Part shown: one piece after another, positions 17,111 through 24,589 of the stretch
Position numbering within the stretch: the stretch's first letter is position 1
How the letters are laid out: the number at the start of each line of letters is the position of its first letter
From: Haloactinopolyspora alba
GTDB lineage: Bacteria; Actinomycetota; Actinomycetes; Jiangellales; Jiangellaceae
Reading direction: 5' to 3'
Assembly: GCF_003014555.1 (NCBI RefSeq)
Contig: NZ_PYGE01000020.1
Location: 1 to 64,000 of the forward strand
Length of the DNA: 64,000 bases
Position numbers and translations under genes: made by a program
The notes under the pieces: generated by a model
Told to the model about the DNA's origin: nothing
Databases searched by the model: none
The model's input: only the letters and a program-made list of their open reading frames with translations

Positions 17111-17530
17111 ATGAGCCGCACACTCGTTCCGTACACCGACGTCGACCGTCTGTTCCGCTCGTTCTGGGACGTTCCCGCCGCGCGCGCCGCGACCTACGCC
17201 CCGGCCGCGGACGTCAGCCGCGACGGCGACGACCTCGTCGCCCGTTTCGACCTGCCGGGCATCGACCCCGAGCAGGACGTCACGGTCGAGCTCGAGGGCC
17301 GCAAGCTCGTCGTCCGTGGCGAGCGCCAGGACACACGCGAGCAGGACGGCGACGGCCGTCGCGTCCGCGAGGTCCGCTACGGCGGCTTCCGCCGGATCGT
17401 CACGCTGCCCGGCGTGGTCGACCCCGCGGCGGTCAGCGCCACCTACGACGCCGGCGTGCTGACCGTCACCGTCGCCGGCGCGTACTCCGGTTCGAACCCG
17501 ACCCGGATCGAGGTGGCCCGGGCGGCCTGA
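17111..17530 (+). CDS. Hsp20/alpha-crystallin family small heat-shock protein
   Basis: A 139-residue small heat-shock protein: N-terminal VDRLFRSFWD, then the alpha-crystallin domain with PAADVSRDGDDLVARFDLPG, LVVRGERQD, the GGFRRIVTLPGVVDPAAVSATYDAGVLTV core containing the family A-x-x-x-G-V-L motif, and a short C-terminal tail. Hsp20 proteins form oligomers that hold unfolding proteins for refolding by other chaperones. ATG 17111 with AAGGAGAC upstream. No HspR/HrcA (CIRCE) operator is apparent in the preceding 110 bp, which contains a weak AT-richer patch around 17050-17060. A strong stem-loop terminator follows. Confidence 0.92.
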   Translation: MSRTLVPYTDVDRLFRSFWDVPAARAATYAPAADVSRDGDDLVARFDLPGIDPEQDVTVELEGRKLVVRGERQDTREQDGDGRRVREVRYGGFRRIVTLPGVVDPAAVSATYDAGVLTVTVAGAYSGSNPTRIEVARAA

Positions 17531-17560
17531 CACCGCTCGCGGACACGAACACCACACGTC

Positions 17561-17586
17561 GGGGAGGCACGCCACCGTGCCTCCCC
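17561..17586 (+). terminator. Stem-loop terminator between hsp20 and the lipoprotein gene
   Basis: Perfect 11-bp stem GGGGAGGCACG / CGTGCCTCCCC with a 4-base loop, 31 bp after the hsp20 stop and followed by TTCGTGCGTT. It lies between convergent genes and may serve both. Confidence 0.8.
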
Positions 17587-17612
17587 TTCGTGCGTTCCGG
17601 GACCGGTGCCGT

Positions 17613-18050
17613 TCAGTCCACCGGCTCGACGCTCTCGACCCGGAACGCGATCCCCTGCTGACAGGTCGTCATCACGCCGCGCTCCACGTGGCCGGTGACG
17701 CGTAGCCGCCGGCCGGACGACAGCAGCGTCTCGTCGCCGCCGAGCAGCAGATACTCGTCGATCAGCCAGCACCCGCCCTCGACACCGGGTTGCGGCACCC
17801 CCACCAGTTCTCCGACGCCGATCCGCGTCGGCTGATCCGACGGTTCGGGCGGGCTGGGCTCAGGCGGGCTCGGTTCGGGCGGGCTCGGTTCGGGCGGGCT
17901 CGGTTCGGGCGGTGTCGGTTCGGGGGTGGACGACGAGGTCGGCGGCGCCGAGCCCTCGCCGTCCGCGTCCCCGCCGGCATCGGAGCCGCAGCCCGCCAGA
18001 GCGATCGCCACGGTGACGACGATCGGCACGACGGTCCGGGTGCCCCTCAT
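17613..18050 (-). CDS. Putative lipoprotein with PPEPS repeats and an OB-like domain
   Basis: A 145-residue protein with a lipobox (VAIALAGC; Cys near residue 20) and therefore predicted to be lipid-anchored outside the membrane. A Ser/Thr/Pro linker with five PPEPS units follows, then a C-terminal domain of about 70 residues: RIGVGELVGVPQPGVEGGCW, LLLGG, RLRVTGHVERGVMTTCQQG and FRVESVEPV. The strand pattern suggests a small OB-like barrel; its two cysteines (EGGCW and TTCQQG) could form a disulfide. The function is unknown. Start ATG 18050. A similar strand pattern is seen in the 88-residue protein at 19789. Confidence 0.7.
   Translation of the reverse strand: MRGTRTVVPIVVTVAIALAGCGSDAGGDADGEGSAPPTSSSTPEPTPPEPSPPEPSPPEPSPPEPSPPEPSDQPTRIGVGELVGVPQPGVEGGCWLIDEYLLLGGDETLLSSGRRLRVTGHVERGVMTTCQQGIAFRVESVEPVD
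17842..17916. repeat. Five tandem 15-bp units coding PPEPS
   Basis: Units of GGTTCGGGCGGGCTC (plus-strand reading) in register with codons, the third and fourth identical. They encode the linker of the lipoprotein and are expected to vary in number by slippage. Confidence 0.85.
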
Positions 18051-18161
18051 GCTGATCGGACGGCCCCGCACGAACGCCGGTTCCACCGCCCGACGAGCGC
18101 GACGCCAGGAGGTGTGCCGCCAATCGGCCGACGGTGCCCGGCCGGGCCGCCGGTAGGTATC

Positions 18162-18716
18162 GTGCAGGTCGTGATCTGGACCATCCCCACGGATTCCGGG
18201 CCGATCGTGGTCCGTGAGCAACTGGAACCGGAGGACGAGCCCGGCATCCTGGAGCTGTTCGCCGCCTGTGACGACTGGTTCGAGGCCGTCACCGGCGGAC
18301 CGTCCGGGCCCGGCGACGTGCAGAGCCTTTTCTACGCCCTCCCGGAGGGGACCGGGTTCGAGGACAAGCGGCTCTACACCGTCCGCGACGGCGAGAAGAT
18401 CGTCGGGCTCATCGACGTGGTGCTCGGCTTCCCGCACCGGCGCGCCTGCGCCGTCGGCACCTTCCTGCTCGCGCCCACGCACCGTGGCGCCGGGCTGGGT
18501 ACCGCCATCAGCCGCGTCCTGTTGGACGAAGCACGCCTCAGCGGCCTCGACGAGGTGACGGCTGCGGCCACCGACGCCTGGCAATCGGGCATGTCGTTCC
18601 TGCGCTCGATCGGGTTCGCCATCGGCGACGCGGACCCCTCGCGCGAACCCCAGCACACGCGTGCCTCGGGCGCCGCGCTCCGGCGAGCCACGCTCACCCT
18701 GACGTCGTCGCCCTAG
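18162..18716 (+). CDS. GNAT family N-acetyltransferase
   Basis: A 184-residue protein with the GNAT fold: strand and turn KIVGLIDVVLGFPHR, the acetyl-CoA pyrophosphate-binding segment LLAPTHRGAGLGTAISRVLLDEA (R/Q-x-x-G-x-G/A version HRGAGLG), and the C-terminal SGMSFLRSIGFA. The substrate is unknown. No ATG is available; GTG 18162 or GTG 18171 are the possible starts. It is divergent from the lipoprotein gene across about 110 bp. Confidence 0.8.
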   Translation: MQVVIWTIPTDSGPIVVREQLEPEDEPGILELFAACDDWFEAVTGGPSGPGDVQSLFYALPEGTGFEDKRLYTVRDGEKIVGLIDVVLGFPHRRACAVGTFLLAPTHRGAGLGTAISRVLLDEARLSGLDEVTAAATDAWQSGMSFLRSIGFAIGDADPSREPQHTRASGAALRRATLTLTSSP

Positions 18717-18768
18717 CGACGCTGTAACGACACCCGCCTACCCCGCCTGACCAGGATGGATCCGTCAC

Positions 18769-19713
18769 ATGCGAGAGATCGCCGTGTTCAGCGGCAGCGC
18801 TCACCCGGAGCTCGCCGCCGAGATCTGCGCCCAGCTCGACGTCCCGCTGCACCCCGCGCACGTACAGCGCTTCGCCAACGACTGCCTGCAGGTCCAGCTC
18901 CAGGCCAACTGCCGCGAGCACGACGTGTTCCTGATCCAGCCGATCGTCACGCCGGTGCAGGAGCATCTCGTCGAATTGCTGCTCATGCTCGACGCCGCCC
19001 GTGGCGCCTCGGCCGCGCGGACCACCGTCGTGATGCCGCACTACGCCTACGCCCGCTCGGACAAGAAGGACGCTCCGCGTATCTCGATCGGCGGCCGCCT
19101 GGTCGCCGACCTGATGGTCACCGCCGGCGCGGACCGTGTCCTGGCGATGACGCTGCACTCCCCGCAGGTGCACGGCTTCTTCAGCGTCCCGGTGGACCAG
19201 CTGCACGCGCTGCGCGAACTGGCCGCGCACTTCCGCGGGCGGGACCTCACCGACACGGTGGTGGTCTCGCCGGATCTCGGCAACGCCAAACCGGCCTCGG
19301 CGTTCGCGCGGATGCTCGGCGTGCCCGTCGCCGCCGGGGCCAAACAGCGCTTCGCCGACGATCAGGTCGCCATCAGCGCGATCATCGGTGACGTCGCCGG
19401 GCGCGACATCATCGTCCTCGACGACGAGATCGCCAAGGGAAGCACCGTCGTCGAGCTGATCGAGCGGCTGCGCGAGCAGGGGGCGAAATCGATCCGGATC
19501 GCGTGCACGCACGGCCTGTTCGCCGCCGACGCACTCGACCGGCTCGGCGACCAGCCGGACGTCACCGAGATCGTCTGCACGAACACCGTGTCGATCCCCG
19601 CCGCCGCCCGGCACCCCAAGCTGACGATCCTGTCGGTGGCTCCGCTGCTCGCGGAGGCGATCCGTCGCATCCACCACGGGGAGTCGGTCAGCGCGCTGTT
19701 CCACGACACGTGA
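18769..19713 (+). CDS. Ribose-phosphate pyrophosphokinase-like protein (PRPP synthetase family)
   Basis: A 314-residue protein with the two-domain phosphoribosyltransferase fold of PRPP synthetases. Family features are IAVFSGSAHPELA, VQLQANCREHDVFLIQP, the flexible-loop and ATP region YAYARSDKKDAPRISIGGRLVADLM, SPDLGNAKPASAFARMLG and the C-terminal HGLF. The PRPP loop, DDxIdTGGT in housekeeping enzymes, reads DDEIAKGSTVVEL, and the HSPQVHGFF segment differs from the usual D-L-H-x-x-Q-I-Q-G-F-F. It would make PRPP from ribose 5-phosphate and ATP, but the variant loop leaves open a different substrate or a regulatory role. A main copy elsewhere in the genome is likely. Confidence 0.82.
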   Translation: MREIAVFSGSAHPELAAEICAQLDVPLHPAHVQRFANDCLQVQLQANCREHDVFLIQPIVTPVQEHLVELLLMLDAARGASAARTTVVMPHYAYARSDKKDAPRISIGGRLVADLMVTAGADRVLAMTLHSPQVHGFFSVPVDQLHALRELAAHFRGRDLTDTVVVSPDLGNAKPASAFARMLGVPVAAGAKQRFADDQVAISAIIGDVAGRDIIVLDDEIAKGSTVVELIERLREQGAKSIRIACTHGLFAADALDRLGDQPDVTEIVCTNTVSIPAAARHPKLTILSVAPLLAEAIRRIHHGESVSALFHDT

Positions 19714-19788
19714 GATCTTCACCACGGAGCGTGACGAATCCGGCGGTTTCCGGGGCACGGCGGGCGCAAACCGTCCATACTCGGGGCC

Positions 19789-20055
19789 ATGACGACGAGC
19801 GAGACCGAGACACGCACCATGTCGGAGTTCAGCGACCCCCTCACCGCTGTCACGCGGCGCGGGCGGCTCGTCCCGGCGCACCGTGAAGGGTTCGTCGAGC
19901 TCGACGCCGCCGGTGAACGTTTCGAACTTCTCGGGCCGTTCGACAACGCGGCCGAGCCCGGCGACGACGTCGAGGTCGTCGGCGTGGTGGCTCCCGGGGC
20001 GCGTGCCGAAGAGAAGGCCCAGGCGATGCTGGTGCGCCACGTGCACCGGCTGTAG
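19789..20055 (+). CDS. Small conserved-looking protein with OB-like strand pattern
   Basis: An 88-residue protein with no recognised domain. The core reads RRGRLVPAHREGFVELDA, ERFELLGPF, GDDVEVVGVVAP and MLVRHVHRL, a run of short beta strands like a small barrel and similar in order to the C-terminal domain of the lipoprotein at 17613. No signal peptide. ATG 19789 lies 8 bases after CATACT, a plausible -10, suggesting a leaderless mRNA. Whether the two proteins are truly homologous cannot be settled by eye. Confidence 0.6.
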   Translation: MTTSETETRTMSEFSDPLTAVTRRGRLVPAHREGFVELDAAGERFELLGPFDNAAEPGDDVEVVGVVAPGARAEEKAQAMLVRHVHRL

Positions 20056-20084
20056 CCCAGCTGTCACCGACCCCCGAACCTGCC

Positions 20085-20129
20085 GTCGGCCGGTCACCCG
20101 CAGCGTCGAGGACGCGGGGCCCGGCCGAC
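20085..20129. terminator. Hairpin between convergent genes
   Basis: GTCGGCCGG / CCGGCCGAC 9-bp outer stem with an inner CCCGC/GCGGG pairing, placed between the stops of the 88-residue protein gene and the rhodanese gene. No U-run follows in either direction. Confidence 0.6.
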
Positions 20130-20151
20130 GTGTGCGTTCGTGGCGACGCGC

Positions 20152-20475
20152 TCAGGACTCCGGCGCCCCGGTGTCGACCGGGTGACCTGCACGGATCCAC
20201 GCGAGGGTGCCGCCGGAGACGTTGCGCGCGTCCACGCCCTGTGCGCTGAGGAACTCCGCCACCTGGGCGCTGCGTCCGCCGACCGCGCACACGACGTAGA
20301 CCGGCCGGTCACGCGGCACCCGCTCGTGTTCGGTGACGACGCCGCCCATCGGGATCAGCTCGGCTCCCGGGATGTGCGCCTGCTCGTACTCCTCGGGCTC
20401 GCGGACGTCGACGACGAACGCGCCGTCGTTCCACTGCACCGCGAGCTCGTCGACGGAGACCTCGGCGGCGCTCAC
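20152..20475 (-). CDS. Single-domain rhodanese-like protein
   Basis: A 107-residue rhodanese domain: FVVDVREPEEYEQAHIPGAE at the N-terminal half, the active-site loop VYVVCAVGGRSAQVAEFL with the catalytic Cys followed by AVGGRS, and the C-terminal VSGGTLAWIRAGHPVD. Such proteins transfer sulfane sulfur to an acceptor. The GTG start (20475) overlaps the TGA of the DtxR gene by 4 bp (GTGA), so the two are translationally coupled, suggesting a link between sulfur transfer and iron regulation, for instance in Fe-S metabolism; this is inference from position only. Confidence 0.9.
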   Translation of the reverse strand: MSAAEVSVDELAVQWNDGAFVVDVREPEEYEQAHIPGAELIPMGGVVTEHERVPRDRPVYVVCAVGGRSAQVAEFLSAQGVDARNVSGGTLAWIRAGHPVDTGAPES

Positions 20476-21155
20476 GACACGCTCACGAAGATGTGCGCGG
20501 CGTCGGCCTCGGACAGCTCGACCACCTCGGAGCTGCGCAGCTGCACCCCGGCGTCGGTGACGACGGCCCGCACCGTGCGGCCGGGCGTGATCTCGGCCTG
20601 CCGCAGCGCGGCCAGCAACTTCTCGTCCACCTGGAGCGGCTCGCCGATGTGACGCAGCGTGACCTCGGTACCCTCGGTGGTGCCGGCCTGACGCAGCTGT
20701 GTGACACCGGCGCGGAACTCCTCGACCTCGATCTGGCTGCCCAGCTCGCCGAGCCCGGGAATCGGGTTGCCGTAGGGATCGGACGCGGGTTCGTGCAGCA
20801 GCGCGACGAGGCGCCGCTCGACCGCCTCGGAGACGACGTGCTCCCAGCGGCAGGCTTCGTTGTGCACCAGCTCCCAGTCGAGGCCGATGACGTCGACCAG
20901 CAGCCGCTCCACCAGCCGGTGCTTGCGCATGACCCTGGTGGCCAGCAGGCTGCCCTTCTCCGACAGCTCGAGATGGCGGTCCTCGTCGACGTGCAGCAAT
21001 CCGTCGCGCTCCATGCGGGCCACGGTCTGACTCACGGTCGGACCGGACTGGTGCAGACGCTCGGCGATGCGCGCACGAAGGGGGACGATCCCCTCCTCCT
21101 CGAGCTCGAAGATCGTCTTGAGGTACATCTCTGTCGTATCGATGAGGTCACTCAC
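20472..21155 (-). CDS. DtxR/IdeR family iron-dependent repressor
   Basis: A 227-residue metalloregulator: N-terminal winged helix (LIDTTEMYLKTIFELEEEG, RIAERLHQSGPTVSQTVARM, DGLLHVDEDRHLELSEKG), the metal-binding dimerisation domain with HRLVERLLVDVIGLDWELVHNEACRWEH and the conserved NPIPGLGEL, and a C-terminal SH3-like domain (VTLRHIGEPLQVDEKLL). Length and motifs match actinobacterial IdeR/DmdR-type repressors that bind Fe(II) and silence siderophore and iron-uptake genes. The start is GTG 21155 with AAGGAG nine bases upstream. It is the first gene of an operon with the rhodanese gene. Confidence 0.92.
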   Translation of the reverse strand: MSDLIDTTEMYLKTIFELEEEGIVPLRARIAERLHQSGPTVSQTVARMERDGLLHVDEDRHLELSEKGSLLATRVMRKHRLVERLLVDVIGLDWELVHNEACRWEHVVSEAVERRLVALLHEPASDPYGNPIPGLGELGSQIEVEEFRAGVTQLRQAGTTEGTEVTLRHIGEPLQVDEKLLAALRQAEITPGRTVRAVVTDAGVQLRSSEVVELSEADAAHIFVSVS

Positions 21156-21340
21156 CGGACCGCACTCCTTGCTCGAACTGATGTGCCGAGCGTATCTCGA
21201 CACGAGCCCGCGCACCGTGACCCACCCGCTCGGAGCCGGCCGGGCGCGACCCACCCGGCAACGCGCACGCCACCCACTCGTGCCCAACTGTCAGTGTACT
21301 GATTCTCAACAACCGGTGTCGCGCACACGCACGACGCGCG

Positions 21341-22471
21341 CTACGCCACCCACTCCCCGCGCGCGAGCACGGCGGACACCTGCAGGTCCGCGTCGAGCAC
21401 CACCGCGTCGGCGGCCAGCCCTTCCTTCAACGCGCCCACGCGATCGCCGATTCCCAGCGTCCGGGCCGGCGTCGCCGACGTCGCCCGCACCGCGTCGACC
21501 ATCGAGAAGCCGGCGTGGCGCACGGCGAAGCGGAACGCGGAGTCCATGGTCAGCGTGCTTCCGGCGATGGACCCGCCCTCGACCAGGCGGGCCACGCCGT
21601 CCTGCACGCGGACGGCCAGGCCGCCGAGCACGTACTCGCCGTCGCCGACGTCCGTCGCCTCCATGGCGTCGGTGACCAGCGCCACCCGTTCGGCACCCGC
21701 CGAGGCGCGGACATGCGCGGCGATGGCCGGGTGCAGGTGTGCGCCGTCGAGAATCAGCTCCAATGTCACCCGTTCGTCCTCCAGCAGCGCCATGATCGGG
21801 CCCGGCGAGCGATGGTGCAGTGGTGTCATGGCGTTGAACAGGTGGGTCGCGACGGTCGCTCCCGCCTGGACCGCTTCGGTCACGACCTCGTAGGGCGCGT
21901 CGGTGTGGCCCACCGCCGCGACAGCTCCGGCCGCGGCGACCGTGCGCACCGCATCAAGGCCGTGCTCGAGCTCCGGTGCCAGCGTCACCATCCGCACCGC
22001 GCCGCCGCCGGCGTCCAGCAGCCGCCGGACGTCGGCCGGGTCGGGCGCAGTGAGCACGTTCTCGTCGTGCGCACCCTTCCGCGCCGCGGAGATCCACGGT
22101 CCCTCCAGGTGGACACCGGCGATCAGGCCGTCCGCGGCCAGCTCGGCGAGCGCGCGGACGTCGCGCTCGAGCTGGTCCACCGGGCCGGAGACCAGGCTGG
22201 CCATCAGCGTCGTCGTCCCGCGCCGGCGGTGCGTGGCGCCGAACGTCTGCACCTGCCCGGCGTCCGCCCCCATGACGGTGGCGCCGCCGCCTCCGTGGCT
22301 GTGCATGTCGACGAAGCCCGGCACCAGCCACTGCCCGGTGAGGTCACGGTCGGGCGTGCGCGGCGGCGGGCCGGAGCCCAGCCCGGCGATCCGGCCGTCC
22401 TGGACCTCGAGCCACCCCTCGTCGAGCACGCCGTCGGGCGTGACCATCGAGGCACCGGCGATCATCGACAT
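21341..22471 (-). CDS. nagA: N-acetylglucosamine-6-phosphate deacetylase
   Basis: A 376-residue amidohydrolase with the full NagA signature: VPGFVDMHSHGGGG (metal ligands), GVHLEGPWI (metal-binding Glu), AVGHTDAP, THLFNAMTPLHHR, DGAHLHPA and the catalytic Asp in LVTDAMEATD. It removes the acetyl group from N-acetylglucosamine 6-phosphate; many relatives also accept GalNAc 6-phosphate. ATG 22471 has GAGAGGAG upstream. It sits apart from the hexosamine locus at 48-64 kb in this window, but that locus has no deacetylase of its own in view, so this enzyme may serve it. The neighbouring dtxR is on the same strand 185 bp downstream. Confidence 0.93.
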   Translation of the reverse strand: MSMIAGASMVTPDGVLDEGWLEVQDGRIAGLGSGPPPRTPDRDLTGQWLVPGFVDMHSHGGGGATVMGADAGQVQTFGATHRRRGTTTLMASLVSGPVDQLERDVRALAELAADGLIAGVHLEGPWISAARKGAHDENVLTAPDPADVRRLLDAGGGAVRMVTLAPELEHGLDAVRTVAAAGAVAAVGHTDAPYEVVTEAVQAGATVATHLFNAMTPLHHRSPGPIMALLEDERVTLELILDGAHLHPAIAAHVRASAGAERVALVTDAMEATDVGDGEYVLGGLAVRVQDGVARLVEGGSIAGSTLTMDSAFRFAVRHAGFSMVDAVRATSATPARTLGIGDRVGALKEGLAADAVVLDADLQVSAVLARGEWVA

Positions 22472-22535
22472 GCACGTCTCCTCTCGTCCGCCGCTGGCTG
22501 CGGCCGACGCCGACGGTACCGCTACTGTCGGCGGC

Positions 22536-23228
22536 ATGACGCTGACGGTTGGGACCCGGTTCCGCGGCCCCGCGGACTCCGGAAACGGTGGATACGTCGC
22601 CGGTCTGCTCGCCGACGGGCTCGGCACCGGACCGGTGACGGTGACCCTGCGTCACCCGCCGCCGCTGGAGACCTCGCTGGAGACGACGCGCGACGACGGC
22701 GGCGTCCGGCTGCACGACGGCGCGACACTCGTCGCCGAGGCGGTGGCCGAACGGGAGGACGGCGACCTCGTCTCCGTGCCTCCGGTGCCGGTCGACGAGG
22801 CACGCGCGGCCGCCCGGACCTACCCCGGGCACACCAAGCATCCGTTTCCCGAGTGCTTCGTGTGCGGAACCACGCGGGCGCACGGTGACGGCATGCGGCT
22901 GTTCCCGGGACGTCTCGGGGACGGCCGGACGGCCTGCGTGTGGGACGTCGAGCCCACCGAGGCGCGGGCACGCGAATTCGTGTGGGCCGCTCTGGACTGT
23001 CCCGGCGGCTGGGCGGCCCCGCTCGAGGGACGGCCGATGGTGCTGGGCCGGCTCACCGCACAGGTCCTCGACACCGCAGCGGCCGCGGAGGCGTGCGTGG
23101 CCATGGGCGACTACCAGGGCACGGAGGGCCGCAAGACGTGGACGACGTCGTCGGTCTACGGCGCGGACGGGCGGCTGCTGGGACGCGCCAGAGCAACCTG
23201 GATCGCGCTGCCCCAGCCGCCGCGCTAG
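22536..23228 (+). CDS. Predicted hotdog-fold (thioesterase-like) protein
   Basis: A 230-residue protein typical of an actinobacterial family usually annotated as hypothetical or thioesterase-like. Features are RFRGPADSGNGGYVAGLLAD, VTVTLRHPPPLETSLE, HPFPECFVCGTTRAHGDGMR with a C-x-x-C pair, and VWAALDCPGGWA. The GNGGY segment and the central W-A-A-L-D-C-P-G helix resemble two joined hotdog halves. The substrate is unknown, probably an acyl-CoA or similar. ATG 22536; divergent from nagA with only 64 bp between the two starts, so shared control is possible. Confidence 0.65.
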   Translation: MTLTVGTRFRGPADSGNGGYVAGLLADGLGTGPVTVTLRHPPPLETSLETTRDDGGVRLHDGATLVAEAVAEREDGDLVSVPPVPVDEARAAARTYPGHTKHPFPECFVCGTTRAHGDGMRLFPGRLGDGRTACVWDVEPTEARAREFVWAALDCPGGWAAPLEGRPMVLGRLTAQVLDTAAAAEACVAMGDYQGTEGRKTWTTSSVYGADGRLLGRARATWIALPQPPR

Positions 23229-23257
23229 CGTCCCGCGTTCACCGGAGGAAAACCCCA

Positions 23258-23286
23258 TTGCCCCCGGAACGGGCGCCGCATACCGT
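23258..23286 (+). promoter_or_regulatory. Promoter of the small structured transcript
   Basis: TTGCCC (23258-23263), spacer of exactly 17 bp, TACCGT (23281-23286). Placed 30 bp after the upstream stop codon and about 14 bp before the extended Shine-Dalgarno of the 12-codon ORF. Confidence 0.6.
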
Positions 23287-23318
23287 AGTGGCACACGGGA
23301 AAGGAGGTGGTCCGCACA

Positions 23319-23357
23319 GTGAATAGCTATCGGACTCGTGAGGTGGCTGCTCGCTAG
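23319..23357 (+). CDS. 12-codon ORF with an extended Shine-Dalgarno (MNSYRTREVAAR)
   Basis: GTG 23319 to TAG 23355-23357. The upstream AAAGGAGGTGGTCC (23300-23313) is complementary to the 3' end of 16S rRNA over 14 positions, with one G-U pair, far beyond a normal ribosome-binding site. The peptide MNSYRTREVAAR is charged and has no domain. It is the only frame on a transcript of about 220 nt bounded by a promoter (23258-23286) and a branched terminator (23433-23513). Possible roles are a leader peptide, a small functional peptide or an RNA acting on ribosomes. I recall similar tiny frames with this very strong site in other actinobacteria but no established function. Confidence 0.6.
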   Translation: MNSYRTREVAAR

Positions 23358-23432
23358 CCACGTGCTCGACGCAGGACCAAGGGTGACCCCTTCGTTCGCC
23401 GGCCGCCGGCTGGCAATTCCGAGCAGTCACCC

Positions 23433-23513
23433 GGCCCGTGGGCTCCCGGGACTCAGTCCACCCGGGCCACGTCTCTCGACGTGGAACCAGCCCACGGGCC
23501 GTTTCTCTTTTCC
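23433..23513 (+). terminator. Three-way-junction terminator with U-rich tail
   Basis: Outer stem GGCCCGTGGGCT (23433-23444) / AGCCCACGGGCC (23489-23500), 12 perfect pairs, encloses two smaller hairpins, CCCGGG/CCCGGG (23445-23450 and 23461-23466) and CCACGTC/GACGTGG (23467-23484). GTTTCTCTTTTCC follows directly, the only clear U-rich terminator tail I found in the window. Confidence 0.85.
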
Positions 23514-23515
23514 AG

Positions 23516-23593
23516 GAATGATCACGTCCCGCATGGAATTCCATGCGTCACCACCCTTGCAGGCCTCGTGACGCATGCGAACGCCTGGTGATG
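23516..23593 (+). repeat. 78-bp intergenic palindromic repeat, copy 3
   Basis: Full-length copy with head GAATGATCACGT starting 3 bp after the terminator tail of the small transcript. The central palindrome is the perfect 16-mer GCATGGAATTCCATGC; the hairpin is GTCAC-N16-GTGAC and the tail ends CTGGTGATG. It ends 105 bp before the stop of the convergent pdxH gene. Confidence 0.88.
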
Positions 23594-23698
23594 TGCCCCA
23601 CCGACACGGCGCCCGTCCGTCGCTTTGTTGTATGTCGAGCGCTCACGTGCACCTCGAGCGCAGCGGCGCCCCGCGCACAGCGGCGATCCCGGCTCCCG

Positions 23699-24346
23699 TC
23701 AGGGGGCGAGGCGCTGCACCGTCCAGCCGTCGCCGTCGCGCAGATAGCACAGCCGGTCGTGCAACCGAGCCGGACCGCCCTGCCAGAACTCGACCGAGAC
23801 CGGCGCCACCCGGTACCCGCCCCAGAACTGCGGCAACGGGACCTCGTCCGGGTAGCGTCCGGCCACCGCGGCCGCCGCGGCCTCGAGTTCCTCGCGGGAG
23901 CCGATGACCGACGACTGCCGGCTCGCCCAAGCACTGATCTGCGACTCCCGCGGCCTGGTCACCCAGTACGCCTCGCTGTCGGCACGCGAGACCGGTGTCG
24001 CCGTGCCGCACACCAGCACCTGCCGTTCCATCGCGATCCACGGGAAGCACAACGACACCCGGGGATTGGCCTCGATCTCGACGGCCTTGCGCGAGGCCTG
24101 ATTGGTGTAGAACACGAAGCCGTCCGCGTCGACGCCCTTGAGCAGCACGTTCCTGGTGCTGGGCTGTCCCTCGGCGCTGACGGTCGCCAGCACCATCGCG
24201 TTCGGCTCCGGCAGACCGGACGCGACGGCGTCGTGCAGCCAGACCCGGAACTCCTCGAACGGATCGGCCGCGAGATCCGCTTCGAGCAGCCGTCCGGCCG
24301 TGTACCGGCGGCGCATCCGCGACAGTCCCTCGTCCACGCGCACCAC
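23699..24346 (-). CDS. pdxH: Pyridoxamine 5'-phosphate oxidase
   Basis: About 215 residues with the complete PNPOx signature: MRRRYTAGRLLEADLAADPF, MVLATVSAEGQPSTRNVLLKG, FVFYTNQASRK, the FMN/PLP-binding SRADSEAYWVTRPRESQISA, WASRQSSVI, and the C-terminal VEFWQGGPARLHDRLCY. It oxidises pyridoxamine or pyridoxine 5'-phosphate to pyridoxal 5'-phosphate with FMN and O2. No ATG is available; I choose GTG 24346, which gives the usual N-terminal length, although GTG 24343, 24337 and 24385 are in frame. It is divergent from the citrate synthase gene, an arrangement also found in Streptomyces. Confidence 0.93.
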   Translation of the reverse strand: MVRVDEGLSRMRRRYTAGRLLEADLAADPFEEFRVWLHDAVASGLPEPNAMVLATVSAEGQPSTRNVLLKGVDADGFVFYTNQASRKAVEIEANPRVSLCFPWIAMERQVLVCGTATPVSRADSEAYWVTRPRESQISAWASRQSSVIGSREELEAAAAAVAGRYPDEVPLPQFWGGYRVAPVSVEFWQGGPARLHDRLCYLRDGDGWTVQRLAP

Positions 24347-24589
24347 TGTGACACCGGCGGCCCGGACATGCGCCGTTGCGCCCACTCAGTGGTACGAACA
24401 CCCCACGTCCGAAGGGGCGTATGTTCGCGTACCGTGACTGTGAGGTCCACTGTGGGAAACCGCACATTCACCGCATCGGAACTTGTGGACACCAACCAGT
24501 TGGGAGGCATGATAGAGGCTCGCCTGACGGCCAACCCGTCCCGTCGGCACATCGATGCAGGCCACGAGCGGCACACGAATGGAGAATGA

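Noticed and set aside
17842-17916. PPEPS-coding tandem repeats as a regulatory or mobile repeat
   Set aside because: They are in frame within a lipoprotein linker and explained as a protein repeat.
18694-20097. A 467-codon minus-strand frame opposite the PRPP synthetase gene
   Set aside because: Shadow frame; the plus strand has PRPP synthetase motifs along the same interval.
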